DNA from: Streptomyces sp. A012304
GTDB taxonomy: Bacteria > Actinomycetota > Actinomycetes > Streptomycetales > Streptomycetaceae
Direction: 5' to 3'
Length of the DNA: 64,000 bases
Assembly (NCBI RefSeq): GCF_026008495.1
Contig: NZ_BQUN01000182.1
Span: 183,050-247,049 of the forward strand
A program made the position numbers and the translations under genes. Below, piece by piece: positions 24,287 through 32,403 of the stretch. The notes under the pieces were generated by a model. The model was not told the origin of the DNA, did no database searches, and worked only from the letters and a program-made list of their open reading frames with translations. The number at the start of each line of letters is the position of its first letter. Positions within the stretch are counted from its first letter, which is position 1.

Positions 24287-25270
24287 ATGTCTGATCAGTC
24301 AGTGGCGGCGGGAGTCAGTCTCGCTGGTGTGATGGCGCACTGCGGCGGAAGCCCGGTGGGCGCCGTGGAGCTTTTGGTGGGGGCAATAGCCTCGGCACCG
24401 GCGGCTCCGGAGCCCTATGCGGCCCTCGCCGAGTTGTGGCAGGACCGGCGCTCGGAACTGAAGGAGAGTCTCGAAGAGGACGGCTCCTTGAGCGCTGTGC
24501 TGGCGCAGGCGTACTTCTTGTTCCTTGAAGGGGACATGGACAACGCGGTGATGGCCCTTGGGTCGGTCACGGGTGTGCGGCCCAACGTGGCATGGGGTGC
24601 TGCCCCCTGGTTCGGCGATGCGCGCTTTCTCGGCGCGGTGAGTGCTGCGGCGCTGGCCGAGGCGTGTCTGCGGACGTTGGACTACGGCCACGACCTGGAC
24701 ACCGACGCGATGCGGGAGCGGTTCGCGCCCTGGTTCCATGCCCTCGACGTGGTGTCCGAACGGGATCCCGTGCCGGAGTCGCTGGCCGCCATGGCCCGGC
24801 TGCCCCGGGCCTGCGGCCGGTACGAACTGTCCTTCGCGCTGTGCGACCGCGCCGATGCCGTCGATCGGGTCATGTGGACGGCAGTCGCACGAGCGGCCAC
24901 CTGGCGTGTGATGGGAGACCTGGATCAGGCTGCTGCGGCCTTCGAATGCGCCCTGCTCCTGGACTCCGCCAACTGGTCCCTCTACCTGGACCTAGCGGAC
25001 GTGCGTGCCGAGCAGGGCGACTTCGCCGCAGCCGCGAACCTCGTTGAACAGGGCCTGGAATACGAACCTCACGAAGTCACCCTGCGCGCGGCGAGCGCCG
25101 CCTACCGCACACGCCTTGCCGGCTCGTCCGACGACCTGAGGGCCCTGATCACTCTGGCGCCTGAGATCACGGACACCACCTACCGGAACCTGCTGATCGA
25201 CTACGCATGTGCAGGGCCGAGGCTGCCTCGGAGACTCATTGCCAAGGCCCACCGCATCCGTAAGAACTGA
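24287..25270 (+). CDS. TPR-like helical repeat protein of unknown role
   Basis: A 327-residue, all-helical, soluble protein. Regularly spaced helix pairs resemble tetratricopeptide repeats (MGDLDQAAAAFECALLLDSA, then QGDFAAAANLVEQGLEYEPH), with TPR-like Ala/Gly spacing. It has no catalytic motif. The start is ATG 24287; TATTCT ends 6 nt upstream, which points to a leaderless mRNA. Such repeat proteins act as protein-protein scaffolds. Nothing in the context fixes its partner. Confidence 0.7.
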   Translation: MSDQSVAAGVSLAGVMAHCGGSPVGAVELLVGAIASAPAAPEPYAALAELWQDRRSELKESLEEDGSLSAVLAQAYFLFLEGDMDNAVMALGSVTGVRPNVAWGAAPWFGDARFLGAVSAAALAEACLRTLDYGHDLDTDAMRERFAPWFHALDVVSERDPVPESLAAMARLPRACGRYELSFALCDRADAVDRVMWTAVARAATWRVMGDLDQAAAAFECALLLDSANWSLYLDLADVRAEQGDFAAAANLVEQGLEYEPHEVTLRAASAAYRTRLAGSSDDLRALITLAPEITDTTYRNLLIDYACAGPRLPRRLIAKAHRIRKN

Positions 25271-25342
25271 AGGGCTGTCGTGCCAACCGGTGCAGTCAGG
25301 ATGGGCTTCCGGTTCCCAGTCACGTGATCCGCCGGACGGTGC

Positions 25343-26545
25343 CTAGGGCCGCACGGCGTACACGTACCGGCTGAAGGGCGCCCTGGGGTCGTCTGCACCC
25401 ACGTCGTTCGCGTACTCCCCGAGTGTCCACAACGCCCCGGAACCGCTGCCGTCGTAAATCAAATCCTCACAGCCGATGTTCAGCCGGGACCTGTGCCGGG
25501 GAGCCGCGCCGGCGGCGTCCCGCAGCGCGCCGGGCCTGCGAGACCCGTTGCTGGTCGTCAGGTAATACGTGGAGCCCACCTTGACCGCGCCCTGTGTGCG
25601 CACGCCCTGCGGCACCGCGGCGGCCCACTCCGCCTGCGCCCGCAGACCGCCCGCCGTCCGGAAGGGCCAGCGGACGAGCCGGGGGCGGCCGTCCGTGGCG
25701 TACTCGCTGACGAGCAGGCCGGGACCGCTGGCCGTCCGGTCGACGGACACCTGGGAGAAGGTGAGGTCCCGCGCACTGCCGCTCCAGTTGTAGCCGTAGA
25801 TCTGCGGCAGGACGTACTCGTAACCGTGAGCGTGGAACGTCCTCCCGTCCGGCTGCCGCCCGATACCGCGCCCCCGGGCGACCTTGAAGAACCTCCGCAG
25901 GTCGAAGACCCTGATCCCCACCCTCATACTGCCCGCCGCCAGGTAGCCGCTGTCGGCGACGTACAGGTGGTCGCCGTACCAGGCGATGCCACCAGCGTGG
26001 ATGTCCGTCGCGCCGATAGCGTCCCGCAGCTCATCCTGGTCGTCTCGTTCCGAGAACGGCTCGACCAGCAGCACGTGACGGTAGGTGATCGCACCGGTCT
26101 GCGACCAGTTGACGACGGTGAGCCTGGCGCCCTGGTCACGCGCGCTGCCACGGGCGTACCACGACACGAGCAAGGTCTTCGCGGGGCTCGCGCCGTCCCC
26201 GTCGTAGTCCTGGGTGATGCCCTGAGGCCGCCAGCGTTTGTCCGCGAAATCGTTCGGGTCCCACCGGAACGCGTGCCCCGCCAGGCGTCGCTGCGGCGAC
26301 ACGCCCCTCGTCCTGTCCGGGACGACCCACCCCCTCCCCACCTGGAACAACGCCTGTGTCCCGGACAAGTGCGTGATGTGGCTGCTGGACGGCCTCGCGG
26401 GCGCCGACCTGATCGAGCTGCTCGTGCGGGCGGCGTCGGCAGGAAGCCTCCGATCGACGGCGGCGCGCTGCCTGCCCCTGGTCGCCCAGGACCGGGACGG
26501 ACAGGTGATTGGGACGCTGCTGAGCGTCCCGTCCGGCACGCTCAT
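25343..26545 (-). CDS. Beta-propeller-like exported-type protein, probably 5'-truncated
   Basis: Coding character is strong from about 26370 to the stop codon at 25343: QALFQVGRGWVVPDRTRGVS, then ITQDYDGDGASP, HAGGIAWYGDHLYVADSG, YEYVLPQIYGYNWSG, LNIGCEDLIYDGSGSG and ALWTLGEYAND. The recurring blades resemble a propeller or lectin-like secreted protein seen in Streptomyces. Family members normally begin with a signal peptide. Here the sequence upstream of about 26370 has poor composition and no signal peptide, so the true 5' end seems lost. ATG 26545 is only the nearest in-frame start. The function is unknown. Confidence 0.55.
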   Translation of the reverse strand: MSVPDGTLSSVPITCPSRSWATRGRQRAAVDRRLPADAARTSSSIRSAPARPSSSHITHLSGTQALFQVGRGWVVPDRTRGVSPQRRLAGHAFRWDPNDFADKRWRPQGITQDYDGDGASPAKTLLVSWYARGSARDQGARLTVVNWSQTGAITYRHVLLVEPFSERDDQDELRDAIGATDIHAGGIAWYGDHLYVADSGYLAAGSMRVGIRVFDLRRFFKVARGRGIGRQPDGRTFHAHGYEYVLPQIYGYNWSGSARDLTFSQVSVDRTASGPGLLVSEYATDGRPRLVRWPFRTAGGLRAQAEWAAAVPQGVRTQGAVKVGSTYYLTTSNGSRRPGALRDAAGAAPRHRSRLNIGCEDLIYDGSGSGALWTLGEYANDVGADDPRAPFSRYVYAVRP

Positions 26546-26674
26546 CTCCGCTTGTCGGACCTCAGCCACTCTCCGAGCAGCTTCGGACAAGGTGGCTGAG
26601 TCGGTTCCCGCCCCAGGCCACACCTCAGCCCTGGTGCGCGGCGGACGGGCCGCCGCGGGCGGCCCAGAGGTTCT

Positions 26675-27034
26675 TTGCGCAATCTGATTGCCCGTTGGAC
26701 ACCGCGCCTCGCACGATGGGAACGGCCTGACGCCGCGGCCCCGTCCACCCCGGTGGCCGGGGAAGACGGGCAACGGCACGTCCTGCGCTCGGTGAGCCTG
26801 CCGGACGCCTTCGACCTTCCGCCGCTGGCGCGAGCACGTGTGCGGAACCTGCTGATCGACGATCACCGCGCGCAGGCGCTGCGCCCGGTGACCCCAGAGG
26901 CGCTTGAGGTGGACAGCAGTGGCACCCGCCCGCCCCCGTCAGCTGAAAAACGTCCTGACCCGGCGGTGCCCACGACGTGCGGCCCGCGTACCCGACCGGG
27001 GCGCGCACGGTGGAACGTCCGAACGTCGCGTTGA
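26675..27034 (+). CDS. Uncertain reading frame, possible gene fragment
   Basis: A 119-codon frame with some coding character (RSVSLPDAFDLPPLARARVR, NLLIDDHRAQALRPVTPEAL) but no recognisable domain, and a C-terminus that becomes low-complexity. It could be the tail of a lost gene; the facing strand has comparable openness. It lies between the truncated propeller gene and tetR, in what looks like a rearranged junction. Confidence 0.25.
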   Translation: MRNLIARWTPRLARWERPDAAAPSTPVAGEDGQRHVLRSVSLPDAFDLPPLARARVRNLLIDDHRAQALRPVTPEALEVDSSGTRPPPSAEKRPDPAVPTTCGPRTRPGRARWNVRTSR

Positions 27035-27041
27035 CGAGGTG

Positions 27042-27623
27042 TCAACCAAACAGGATGGCACGGATGTTGGGGCCGAGATGGCGGACGAGTTCGTCGTCCG
27101 CCATCTCGGCCAGCGGGCCGCTTCTGAGGACGTAGCGCGAAAAGGTAACCCCGATCAGGTACGCGCCCACGGAGCTGACCCGTTCTTCGAGTGCCGGGCC
27201 CGGAATCACCCGCCGGTACATCTCCAGGCTCTCGTCCTGCATCGCGGCGAACAGCCGCTTGGCCGCGTCCTCCTCGGAGGCAGCCGCGCGGATCAGAGCG
27301 ATGAATGGGTCGCTGCCCCCGCTCTCCGACATGCGGCGGACATAGGAGCGGGCGACGCGTGTGGGCAGCGAGTTGGGATCGCCGGCCACCTCGGCCATCA
27401 GATTCCGGGAACTGGGGACCGCGGCGAGGAACAACTGCTCCTTGGACCCGAAGTGACGGATCACGAGCCCGTGCGTCACCCCGGCCCGGCGCGCGATGTC
27501 TCGGATGGTCGTCCTGGCGAAGCCCCGCTCGGCGAACGCGTCACGCGCCGCCTCCAGGATGGCCGCCCTGCGTACCTCCGGTTCCCTGGTGCGCTTCTTG
27601 GCGGCCTCTGGTGATCCACTCAT
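27042..27623 (-). CDS. TetR-family regulator of the isochorismatase gene
   Basis: A 193-residue TetR protein with a helix-turn-helix at about residues 32-66 (TTIRDIARRAGVTHGLVIRHFGSKEQL). The start is ATG 27623; TACACT ends 6 nt upstream, so the mRNA is probably leaderless. It is divergent from the isochorismatase-like gene. GGTCACT half-sites occur near its own promoter (27641) and as a full dyad before the hydrolase, so it likely represses both. Confidence 0.88.
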   Translation of the reverse strand: MSGSPEAAKKRTREPEVRRAAILEAARDAFAERGFARTTIRDIARRAGVTHGLVIRHFGSKEQLFLAAVPSSRNLMAEVAGDPNSLPTRVARSYVRRMSESGGSDPFIALIRAAASEEDAAKRLFAAMQDESLEMYRRVIPGPALEERVSSVGAYLIGVTFSRYVLRSGPLAEMADDELVRHLGPNIRAILFG

Positions 27624-27725
27624 GCAGTAAGTGTACATACGGTCACTGTCCACGGCCCAATCAGGCGCCAACAAGCAGGATCGATCATCGACGCAGCCGC
27701 CTCTGACGTGGGTAGGTTCGGCATC

Positions 27726-27794
27726 CGTTAGTGACCGGCTGGACATTATCGACGCTCGCGCTTACTGTCGTTAGTAACCACACGGTCACTAACG
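27726..27794. promoter_or_regulatory. TetR operator cluster upstream of the isochorismatase gene
   Basis: GTTAGTAACC-ACAC-GGTCACTAAC (27771-27794) is an inverted repeat matching 9 of 10 positions per arm. A further copy of the left arm, CGTTAGTGACC, is at 27726-27736. Another GGTCACT lies at 27641 near the tetR start. The dyad ends 20 nt before the start codon at 27815, close to the GGAGGGAAGG ribosome-binding site, so binding would block transcription. Confidence 0.65.
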
Positions 27795-27814
27795 CATGGA
27801 GGGAAGGTCCCGTC

Positions 27815-28450
27815 ATGACCCCCGAACCCCTGAGCCCCGCAAACACCACCATCGTTCTCGTCGACTACGCCGTCGGTTTCGCGAACCTCCTCGGCTCCCA
27901 CGACCTGGCGTCGCACATCCGCAGCGCCACCGGCCTGGCCAAGACGGCGAAGTGGTACGAGAGCGGTCTGGTTGTCACCAACGGCCTGCCCAGCAAGCCG
28001 TCCGGGCCGCTCTACCCGGAGCTGCTCGAGGTCATCGGTGACGAGCCCGTCATCGAGCGCACCACCGACTTCAACGCCTTCCTGTACGAGCCGTTCGCCG
28101 CGGCGGTCCGCGCCGAGGGCCGGGAGAACCTGGTGATCGGCGGTATCGCCACCGACGGCTGCGTCCTGCAGACCGTGCTCGGCGGTCTGCGCGAGGGCTA
28201 CCGGGTGCATGTGGCGGTGGACGCTTCCGCGAGCTTGACGGTCGAGGCCCACCAGACCGCGGTGCAGCGCATGGTCCAGGCCGGCGCCATACCGGTGACC
28301 TGGTTCTCGCTGGCGGCCGAGTTTCAGCTCGACCCCAGGTTCCATGACGCCCCCCACCGGATGCGGCTGATGCAGGAGAACGTGCCGAGCATGGCCATGA
28401 GCGCGCGATCGTTCGTCAACGCTGTGGAGCAGGGCAGGCCCCGCCCGTGA
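27815..28450 (+). CDS. Isochorismatase-family (cysteine) hydrolase
   Basis: A 211-residue cytoplasmic hydrolase of the isochorismatase/YcaC/nicotinamidase superfamily. The catalytic Asp is Asp17 in VLVDYAVG and the nucleophile is Cys116 in IATDGCVLQT, preceded by the usual cis-peptide region. The length fits YcaC-like members. The start is ATG 27815 with GGAGGGAAGG upstream. It is regulated by the facing TetR through the operator between them. The substrate is unknown; amide or isochorismate-like compounds are typical. Confidence 0.9.
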   Translation: MTPEPLSPANTTIVLVDYAVGFANLLGSHDLASHIRSATGLAKTAKWYESGLVVTNGLPSKPSGPLYPELLEVIGDEPVIERTTDFNAFLYEPFAAAVRAEGRENLVIGGIATDGCVLQTVLGGLREGYRVHVAVDASASLTVEAHQTAVQRMVQAGAIPVTWFSLAAEFQLDPRFHDAPHRMRLMQENVPSMAMSARSFVNAVEQGRPRP

Positions 28451-28599
28451 GATAGCTCCCGAGCCGGGGGCGCCGACGAGGCCGTGCGATGCCTCGCGAC
28501 CGCGAACTTGGCCAGGGTCTGTCTGGAGTTGTGATCTGGGCTTCGCGTAGCGCGGCACGCACGTTCGGCGCGTCGCTGAAATGCCCCAGTAGCTGCGCT

Positions 28600-29069
28600 A
28601 TGAGGGCATCCCGGTGCCTTGCGACGTTCCTGTCGTTGCTGGGTGAGACCTCGGCGCTCGGCGCGGTGGCCGGCGGGATGCGCATTTTGACCGGGGTGCG
28701 GCGGCTCCCGGCCCTGTCGCGACGGAAGGTGAGTGAGAATCCGCTGCTGCCGCGCGAGATCGACGACAAGCTGGTGCCGCCGCACCGGCGCAAGGCGGTG
28801 CACGCGAACGCGGGCCTGCCGGAGGGGGCGACGGCAGGGCCCGTATGAAGGACCTCACCACCTCGGTCGTCGCCCTGCTCGTGAGCGAGGCGTGCAACAT
28901 CGGCATGGCCCCGGTCATCAACCCGAACCTCGAGGCGCTCACCCGGGCACGGCTCGTCCACGTCGACCAGTACTACCTGCGCGCCGACACCATCGCCGCG
29001 GCGAACGCCGCGCTGATCGAGCCCCAGGCCCGGGCGCCGATCGTGCAGCACTGGGGCCGAAGCTCTTGA
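28600..29069 (+). pseudogene. Tn3-family transposase remnant
   Basis: Two pieces of one transposase lie in different frames. The first (about 28600-28848) contains FLSLLGETSALGAVAGGMRI, LSRRKVSENPLLPREIDDKL and VPPHRRKAVHANAGLP. The second (28845-29069) contains TTSVVALLVSEACNIGMAPV and LTRARLVHVDQYYLRADTIA. Both match the central-to-C-terminal part of Tn3 transposases, with an internal deletion between them and both ends missing. No terminal repeats were found, so it is a scar. Confidence 0.75.
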
Positions 29070-29234
29070 CGACGGCGCGCGGCAACGGACCGCCTCCGGC
29101 CGCGCGCGCGGCGCCCGGGGCCTGGGGTTTCGGGGCCGGGGTGGCTCAGCCGCGACCAGGTGTGCCGGTCCCTGAAGCGGGAGGATGCCGCACGCAGCCC
29201 GGGGCACTTCGGGCCACGGGCTGCCGTGGTCGCC

Positions 29235-30038
29235 CTACTGCTCGGGGCGCGGCTTGGCCTTGGTGGCGTGACGGGCGGCCTTGTACGTCTCGGGCAGGAA
29301 ACGGTGTTCGATGGCGGTGCGCTTGGTGGCCGCGTCGCCTCCGACGACCTCGGCGCGCCCGTGCATCAGGGCGAGGAAGCCCTGGCGGGCGACTTCCTTG
29401 CGGCTGTTCTTCTTCATGCCGGGTCCGAAGGCGGTGTTGTTCATGCCGGCGCGGGAGTGGAAGTCGCTGTCGGTGGCACCGGGCATGAGGCACGTGACGG
29501 AGACGCCGTGCTCCTTGAGTTCCTCGCGCAGCCCGAGGGCGAACATACGGGTGAAGGCGCGGGAGGGCCCGTAGACGGTCTCGTAAGGGGTGGGCAGGGT
29601 CGCCGACAGAGACGAGGTGATCAGGATGCGGCCGCGGCCGTTGCCGGCCATGTGCCGGGCGACGTGCTTGGCCAGGTGGACGACGGAGGCCACGTTCAGC
29701 TGGATGAGGGAGAGTTCGTCGTCGAGGTCGGTGTCGAGGAAGGCGCCGCCGATGCTGCGGCCGGCGTTGAGGACCGCGGCCTCCAGCGGCCGTCCGGCCT
29801 GCTCCACCGCCCGCCACACCGTCTCGACGCCCTCGCTGTGGGAGAGGTCGGCGCGTACGGGGGTGACGTGGACGCCGTGCCGTGCGAGGTCGGCCGCTGC
29901 CTGGTCGGTGTGCTCGCTGCGGCCGGTGGCGATCAGGTCGAAGCCGTTGATGACGAACAGCTTGGCGAGTTCGTGGCCGATGCCCGCGGAGGCCCCGGTC
30001 ACCAGGGCGAGCGGGCGGGGGGAGGCGGGGCTGCTCAT
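29235..30038 (-). CDS. SDR-family oxidoreductase with an altered active site
   Basis: A 267-residue SDR. The cofactor loop TGASAGIG is at about residues 14-21, LNAG replaces the usual NNAG, the catalytic Ser lies in ITSSLSA, and the Tyr lies in YGPSRAF. The canonical YxxxK motif is therefore YGPSR here: the catalytic Lys is an Arg (codon CGC near 29560). Activity may be weakened or changed. The start is ATG 30038 with AAGGAG upstream. It is third in a minus-strand run of SDR genes next to the XRE/MmyB regulator. Confidence 0.85.
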   Translation of the reverse strand: MSSPASPRPLALVTGASAGIGHELAKLFVINGFDLIATGRSEHTDQAAADLARHGVHVTPVRADLSHSEGVETVWRAVEQAGRPLEAAVLNAGRSIGGAFLDTDLDDELSLIQLNVASVVHLAKHVARHMAGNGRGRILITSSLSATLPTPYETVYGPSRAFTRMFALGLREELKEHGVSVTCLMPGATDSDFHSRAGMNNTAFGPGMKKNSRKEVARQGFLALMHGRAEVVGGDAATKRTAIEHRFLPETYKAARHATKAKPRPEQ

Positions 30039-30124
30039 GAGGTGCTCCTTTTCCATGCGCGGCGGTCGTGCGGTGCTGCCGGTGGCCGGCCGCGTCGGGG
30101 TCTGTGCGAGGGCTGGGGGCGGGT

Positions 30125-30883
30125 TCACCAGTCCTGGCGGGTGGGGTGGATGACGATGTCGTTGACGGTGACGTCGGAGGGTTGGTCGAGAGCGTGGACG
30201 ACGGCGCCGGCCACCCGGTCGGGGTGGATGGCGCCCTCATTGAGGCCCTGGGCGATCTGCTTGCCCTCGGAGTTGGAGACCTTGTCGGCCCAGCCGGTGT
30301 CGATGACGCCGGGGCTGATCATGGATACCTGGATGCCGTGCGTGACGCCGACTTCCTGGCGGAGGCTGTCGGTGATGCCGCGGATGAAGAACTTGGTGGC
30401 GCTGTAGACACCACTGGCGCCGCCGACGCGGATACCGGCCACCGAGCCGAGGTTGAGGATGTGGCCGGACCGGCGGGCGATCATGGAGGGCAGGACGGCG
30501 CTGATGGCGTGCAGGTAGCCGCGGAGATTGGTGTCGATCATCTTGTCCCAGTCGTCGACGGCACGGTCGGACCACTTGGAGAAGAGCATCAGGCCGGCGT
30601 TGTTGACCAGGTGGTCGACGGGGCCGTACTCGTTGGCGGCGAAGTCCATCAGGCCCTCGACGTCGTCCAGGCGGGTGACGTCGGTGCTGCGGGCGGTCAC
30701 GGTGCCGTCGGTGTCGCGGATCTCGGTGGCCAGGGTGTCGAGCCTGTCCGCGTTGCGGGCGGCGAGGACGACACGGGCACCACGGGCGGCCAGAGCCCGG
30801 GCGGTGGCCGCGCCGATGCCGGAGGAGGCGCCGGTGATGACGCTGACGCGGCCGCGGAGGTGGTTGTCGTGGCTGTCTGCCAT
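30125..30883 (-). CDS. SDR-family oxidoreductase
   Basis: A 252-residue classical SDR with TGASSGIG at residues 18-25, NNAG near 94, catalytic Ser in LGSVAG and Tyr-x-x-x-Lys in YSATKFF. The pattern resembles YdfG-type reductases. The start is ATG 30883 with GGAGAGAG upstream. It lies between a truncated alpha/beta hydrolase and another SDR on the same strand, all read away from the XRE/MmyB regulator at 32404. Confidence 0.88.
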   Translation of the reverse strand: MADSHDNHLRGRVSVITGASSGIGAATARALAARGARVVLAARNADRLDTLATEIRDTDGTVTARSTDVTRLDDVEGLMDFAANEYGPVDHLVNNAGLMLFSKWSDRAVDDWDKMIDTNLRGYLHAISAVLPSMIARRSGHILNLGSVAGIRVGGASGVYSATKFFIRGITDSLRQEVGVTHGIQVSMISPGVIDTGWADKVSNSEGKQIAQGLNEGAIHPDRVAGAVVHALDQPSDVTVNDIVIHPTRQDW

Positions 30884-30915
30884 GGTGGTGGCTCTCTCCT
30901 TACGCGTAACGCTGT

Positions 30916-31305
30916 TCAGGCGGTGCGAGCGCGGTGGTCGAAGTCGAGGAACACGCGCAGGAACCCCTCCGGGTTCTCCTCGGGCACCCAGTGGCCGGCG
31001 TCCTCGACGAGGTGGCCGGTGACATGGTGGGCGATCTCCTCGCACATGCCCTGGTAGTTGGCGGCCAGTGCCTGGGTGGCGCCACCGGAGGCGAGCACGG
31101 GGACGGTGAGCTTGCCGTCGGAGGCGACGGCGTCGCGGTGGATCTGGGCGTCGTGGTCGAGTTCCCGGTAGACCTCGCACAGGGCGCGCATGGCGCCGGG
31201 AGCCTGGAAGGCGCGTGCGTAGACGTCCACATCGGCGTCCGTGATCGCGCAGCGCGACCGCCGGGCCACGCCGGCCGGTGACAGGCCGTAATACGGCGTC
31301 GTCAC
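30916..31305 (-). pseudogene. C-terminal fragment of an alpha/beta hydrolase
   Basis: The frame carries only the C-terminal third of an epoxide-hydrolase-like protein: ITDADVDVYARAFQAPGAMR in the cap, the strand LTVPVLASGG, and the catalytic-His region HLVEDAGHWVPEENPEGFLR. The oxyanion HGxP and nucleophile regions are absent, and homology stops near 31250. The gene was probably cut by a deletion joining it to the SDR gene upstream. A short ORF still begins at 31305 and could be translated. Confidence 0.65.
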
Positions 31306-31329
31306 CGGCCGACGGCGCCTGACGCACGG

Positions 31330-32115
31330 TCAGGCGGCCGGGGCGTCGAAGTCGGCCGACTTCGTCAGCGCCTCGTTCGCGCGGATCTCGGCGAGCATCG
31401 ACTCCAGCTGCTCGATCGCCATGCCGTACGCCGGGGCGCCCAGCAGCAGGCGCTGCGGGTGGGTGTCGGCGCAGAGGGCGGCGATGATCGCCCGGGCGGC
31501 GGCGTGAGGGTCGCCGGGCTCCTTGCCGGTGTCCGCGCGGAACGCGGCACGCTGCGCGCCGACCGTGTCCGCGTAGTCGGCGATCTCCCGCTCGGGCAGC
31601 GTCTCGCTGGCGGAACGGCCGGCCCAGTCGGTGCGGAACGGGCCGGGCTCGACCAGCAGCGTGGTGATACCCAGCGGGGCGACCTCCTGGCGCAGGGCGT
31701 CGGTCAGGCCCTCGACGGCGAACTTGGTGGCGGCGTAGTAGCCGACGGCCGGGAAGGCGCGCAGTCCTCCGATGGAGGAGAAGTTCACGATCGTGCCCGA
31801 GCGACGCGCGCGCATGCCAGGCAGGACGGCCCGGGTGACGTCGGACAGGCCGAAGACGTTGATGTCGAAGATCCGGCGGATCTCGTCGTCGGTGCTCTCC
31901 TCCACGGCGGCGAAGTAGCCGATACCGGCGTTGTTGACCAGCACATCGATGCCGCCGAAGTGCTTCTCCCCAGCCTCGACGGCCTCCCTGACCTGAGCGA
32001 CGTTGCGGGCGGTGACGACCGCCTGGTGGCCGGCGGCGAGGACCTCCTGGGCCAGGGCACGGCCGAAGCCGGTCGAGCAGCCGGTGATGAACCAGACCTT
32101 CTGCGAAGCAGTCAC
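31330..32115 (-). CDS. SDR-family oxidoreductase
   Basis: A 261-residue SDR with a TGCSTGFG cofactor loop at about residues 10-17, NNAG, catalytic Ser in FSSIGG and YYAATKFA. The TGCSTGFG variant is typical of a large actinobacterial SDR group. The start is GTG 32115 (VTASQKVWFITG), with AGGA about 10 nt upstream. It is first of the SDR run and divergent from the XRE/MmyB regulator, the usual arrangement for this regulator type. Confidence 0.88.
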   Translation of the reverse strand: MTASQKVWFITGCSTGFGRALAQEVLAAGHQAVVTARNVAQVREAVEAGEKHFGGIDVLVNNAGIGYFAAVEESTDDEIRRIFDINVFGLSDVTRAVLPGMRARRSGTIVNFSSIGGLRAFPAVGYYAATKFAVEGLTDALRQEVAPLGITTLLVEPGPFRTDWAGRSASETLPEREIADYADTVGAQRAAFRADTGKEPGDPHAAARAIIAALCADTHPQRLLLGAPAYGMAIEQLESMLAEIRANEALTKSADFDAPAA

Positions 32116-32403
32116 GATGCGGATCTTCCTCAGATCGGGCGCACCCCTCCCACGGCGACCGACAACGAGTGACGCCGACACGGGGTGCTGCGTACGGGGA
32201 AAAGCGGCGCCCGCCCCGGCCGGTGCCACGCACACGGCAGGGGGCCGCGGACCTTCTGAAGGTCACTGCGATGGCCGCCCCACCATTCATGCACGCCGCA
32301 AAGCAGCACGCCAAGCCATGAACGGGGGCCACTGCTGCCTGGGAAAAACCTTCCCCCCCCACGTCGGTGGAACCCCGCCGCATGCCGGGGAACACTGATC
32401 CTC

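Noticed and set aside
26238..26687. Plus-strand frame opposite the 5' part of the propeller gene
   Set aside because: It has some coding-like composition but no domain, and overlaps well-supported coding sequence at its left end; not enough support.
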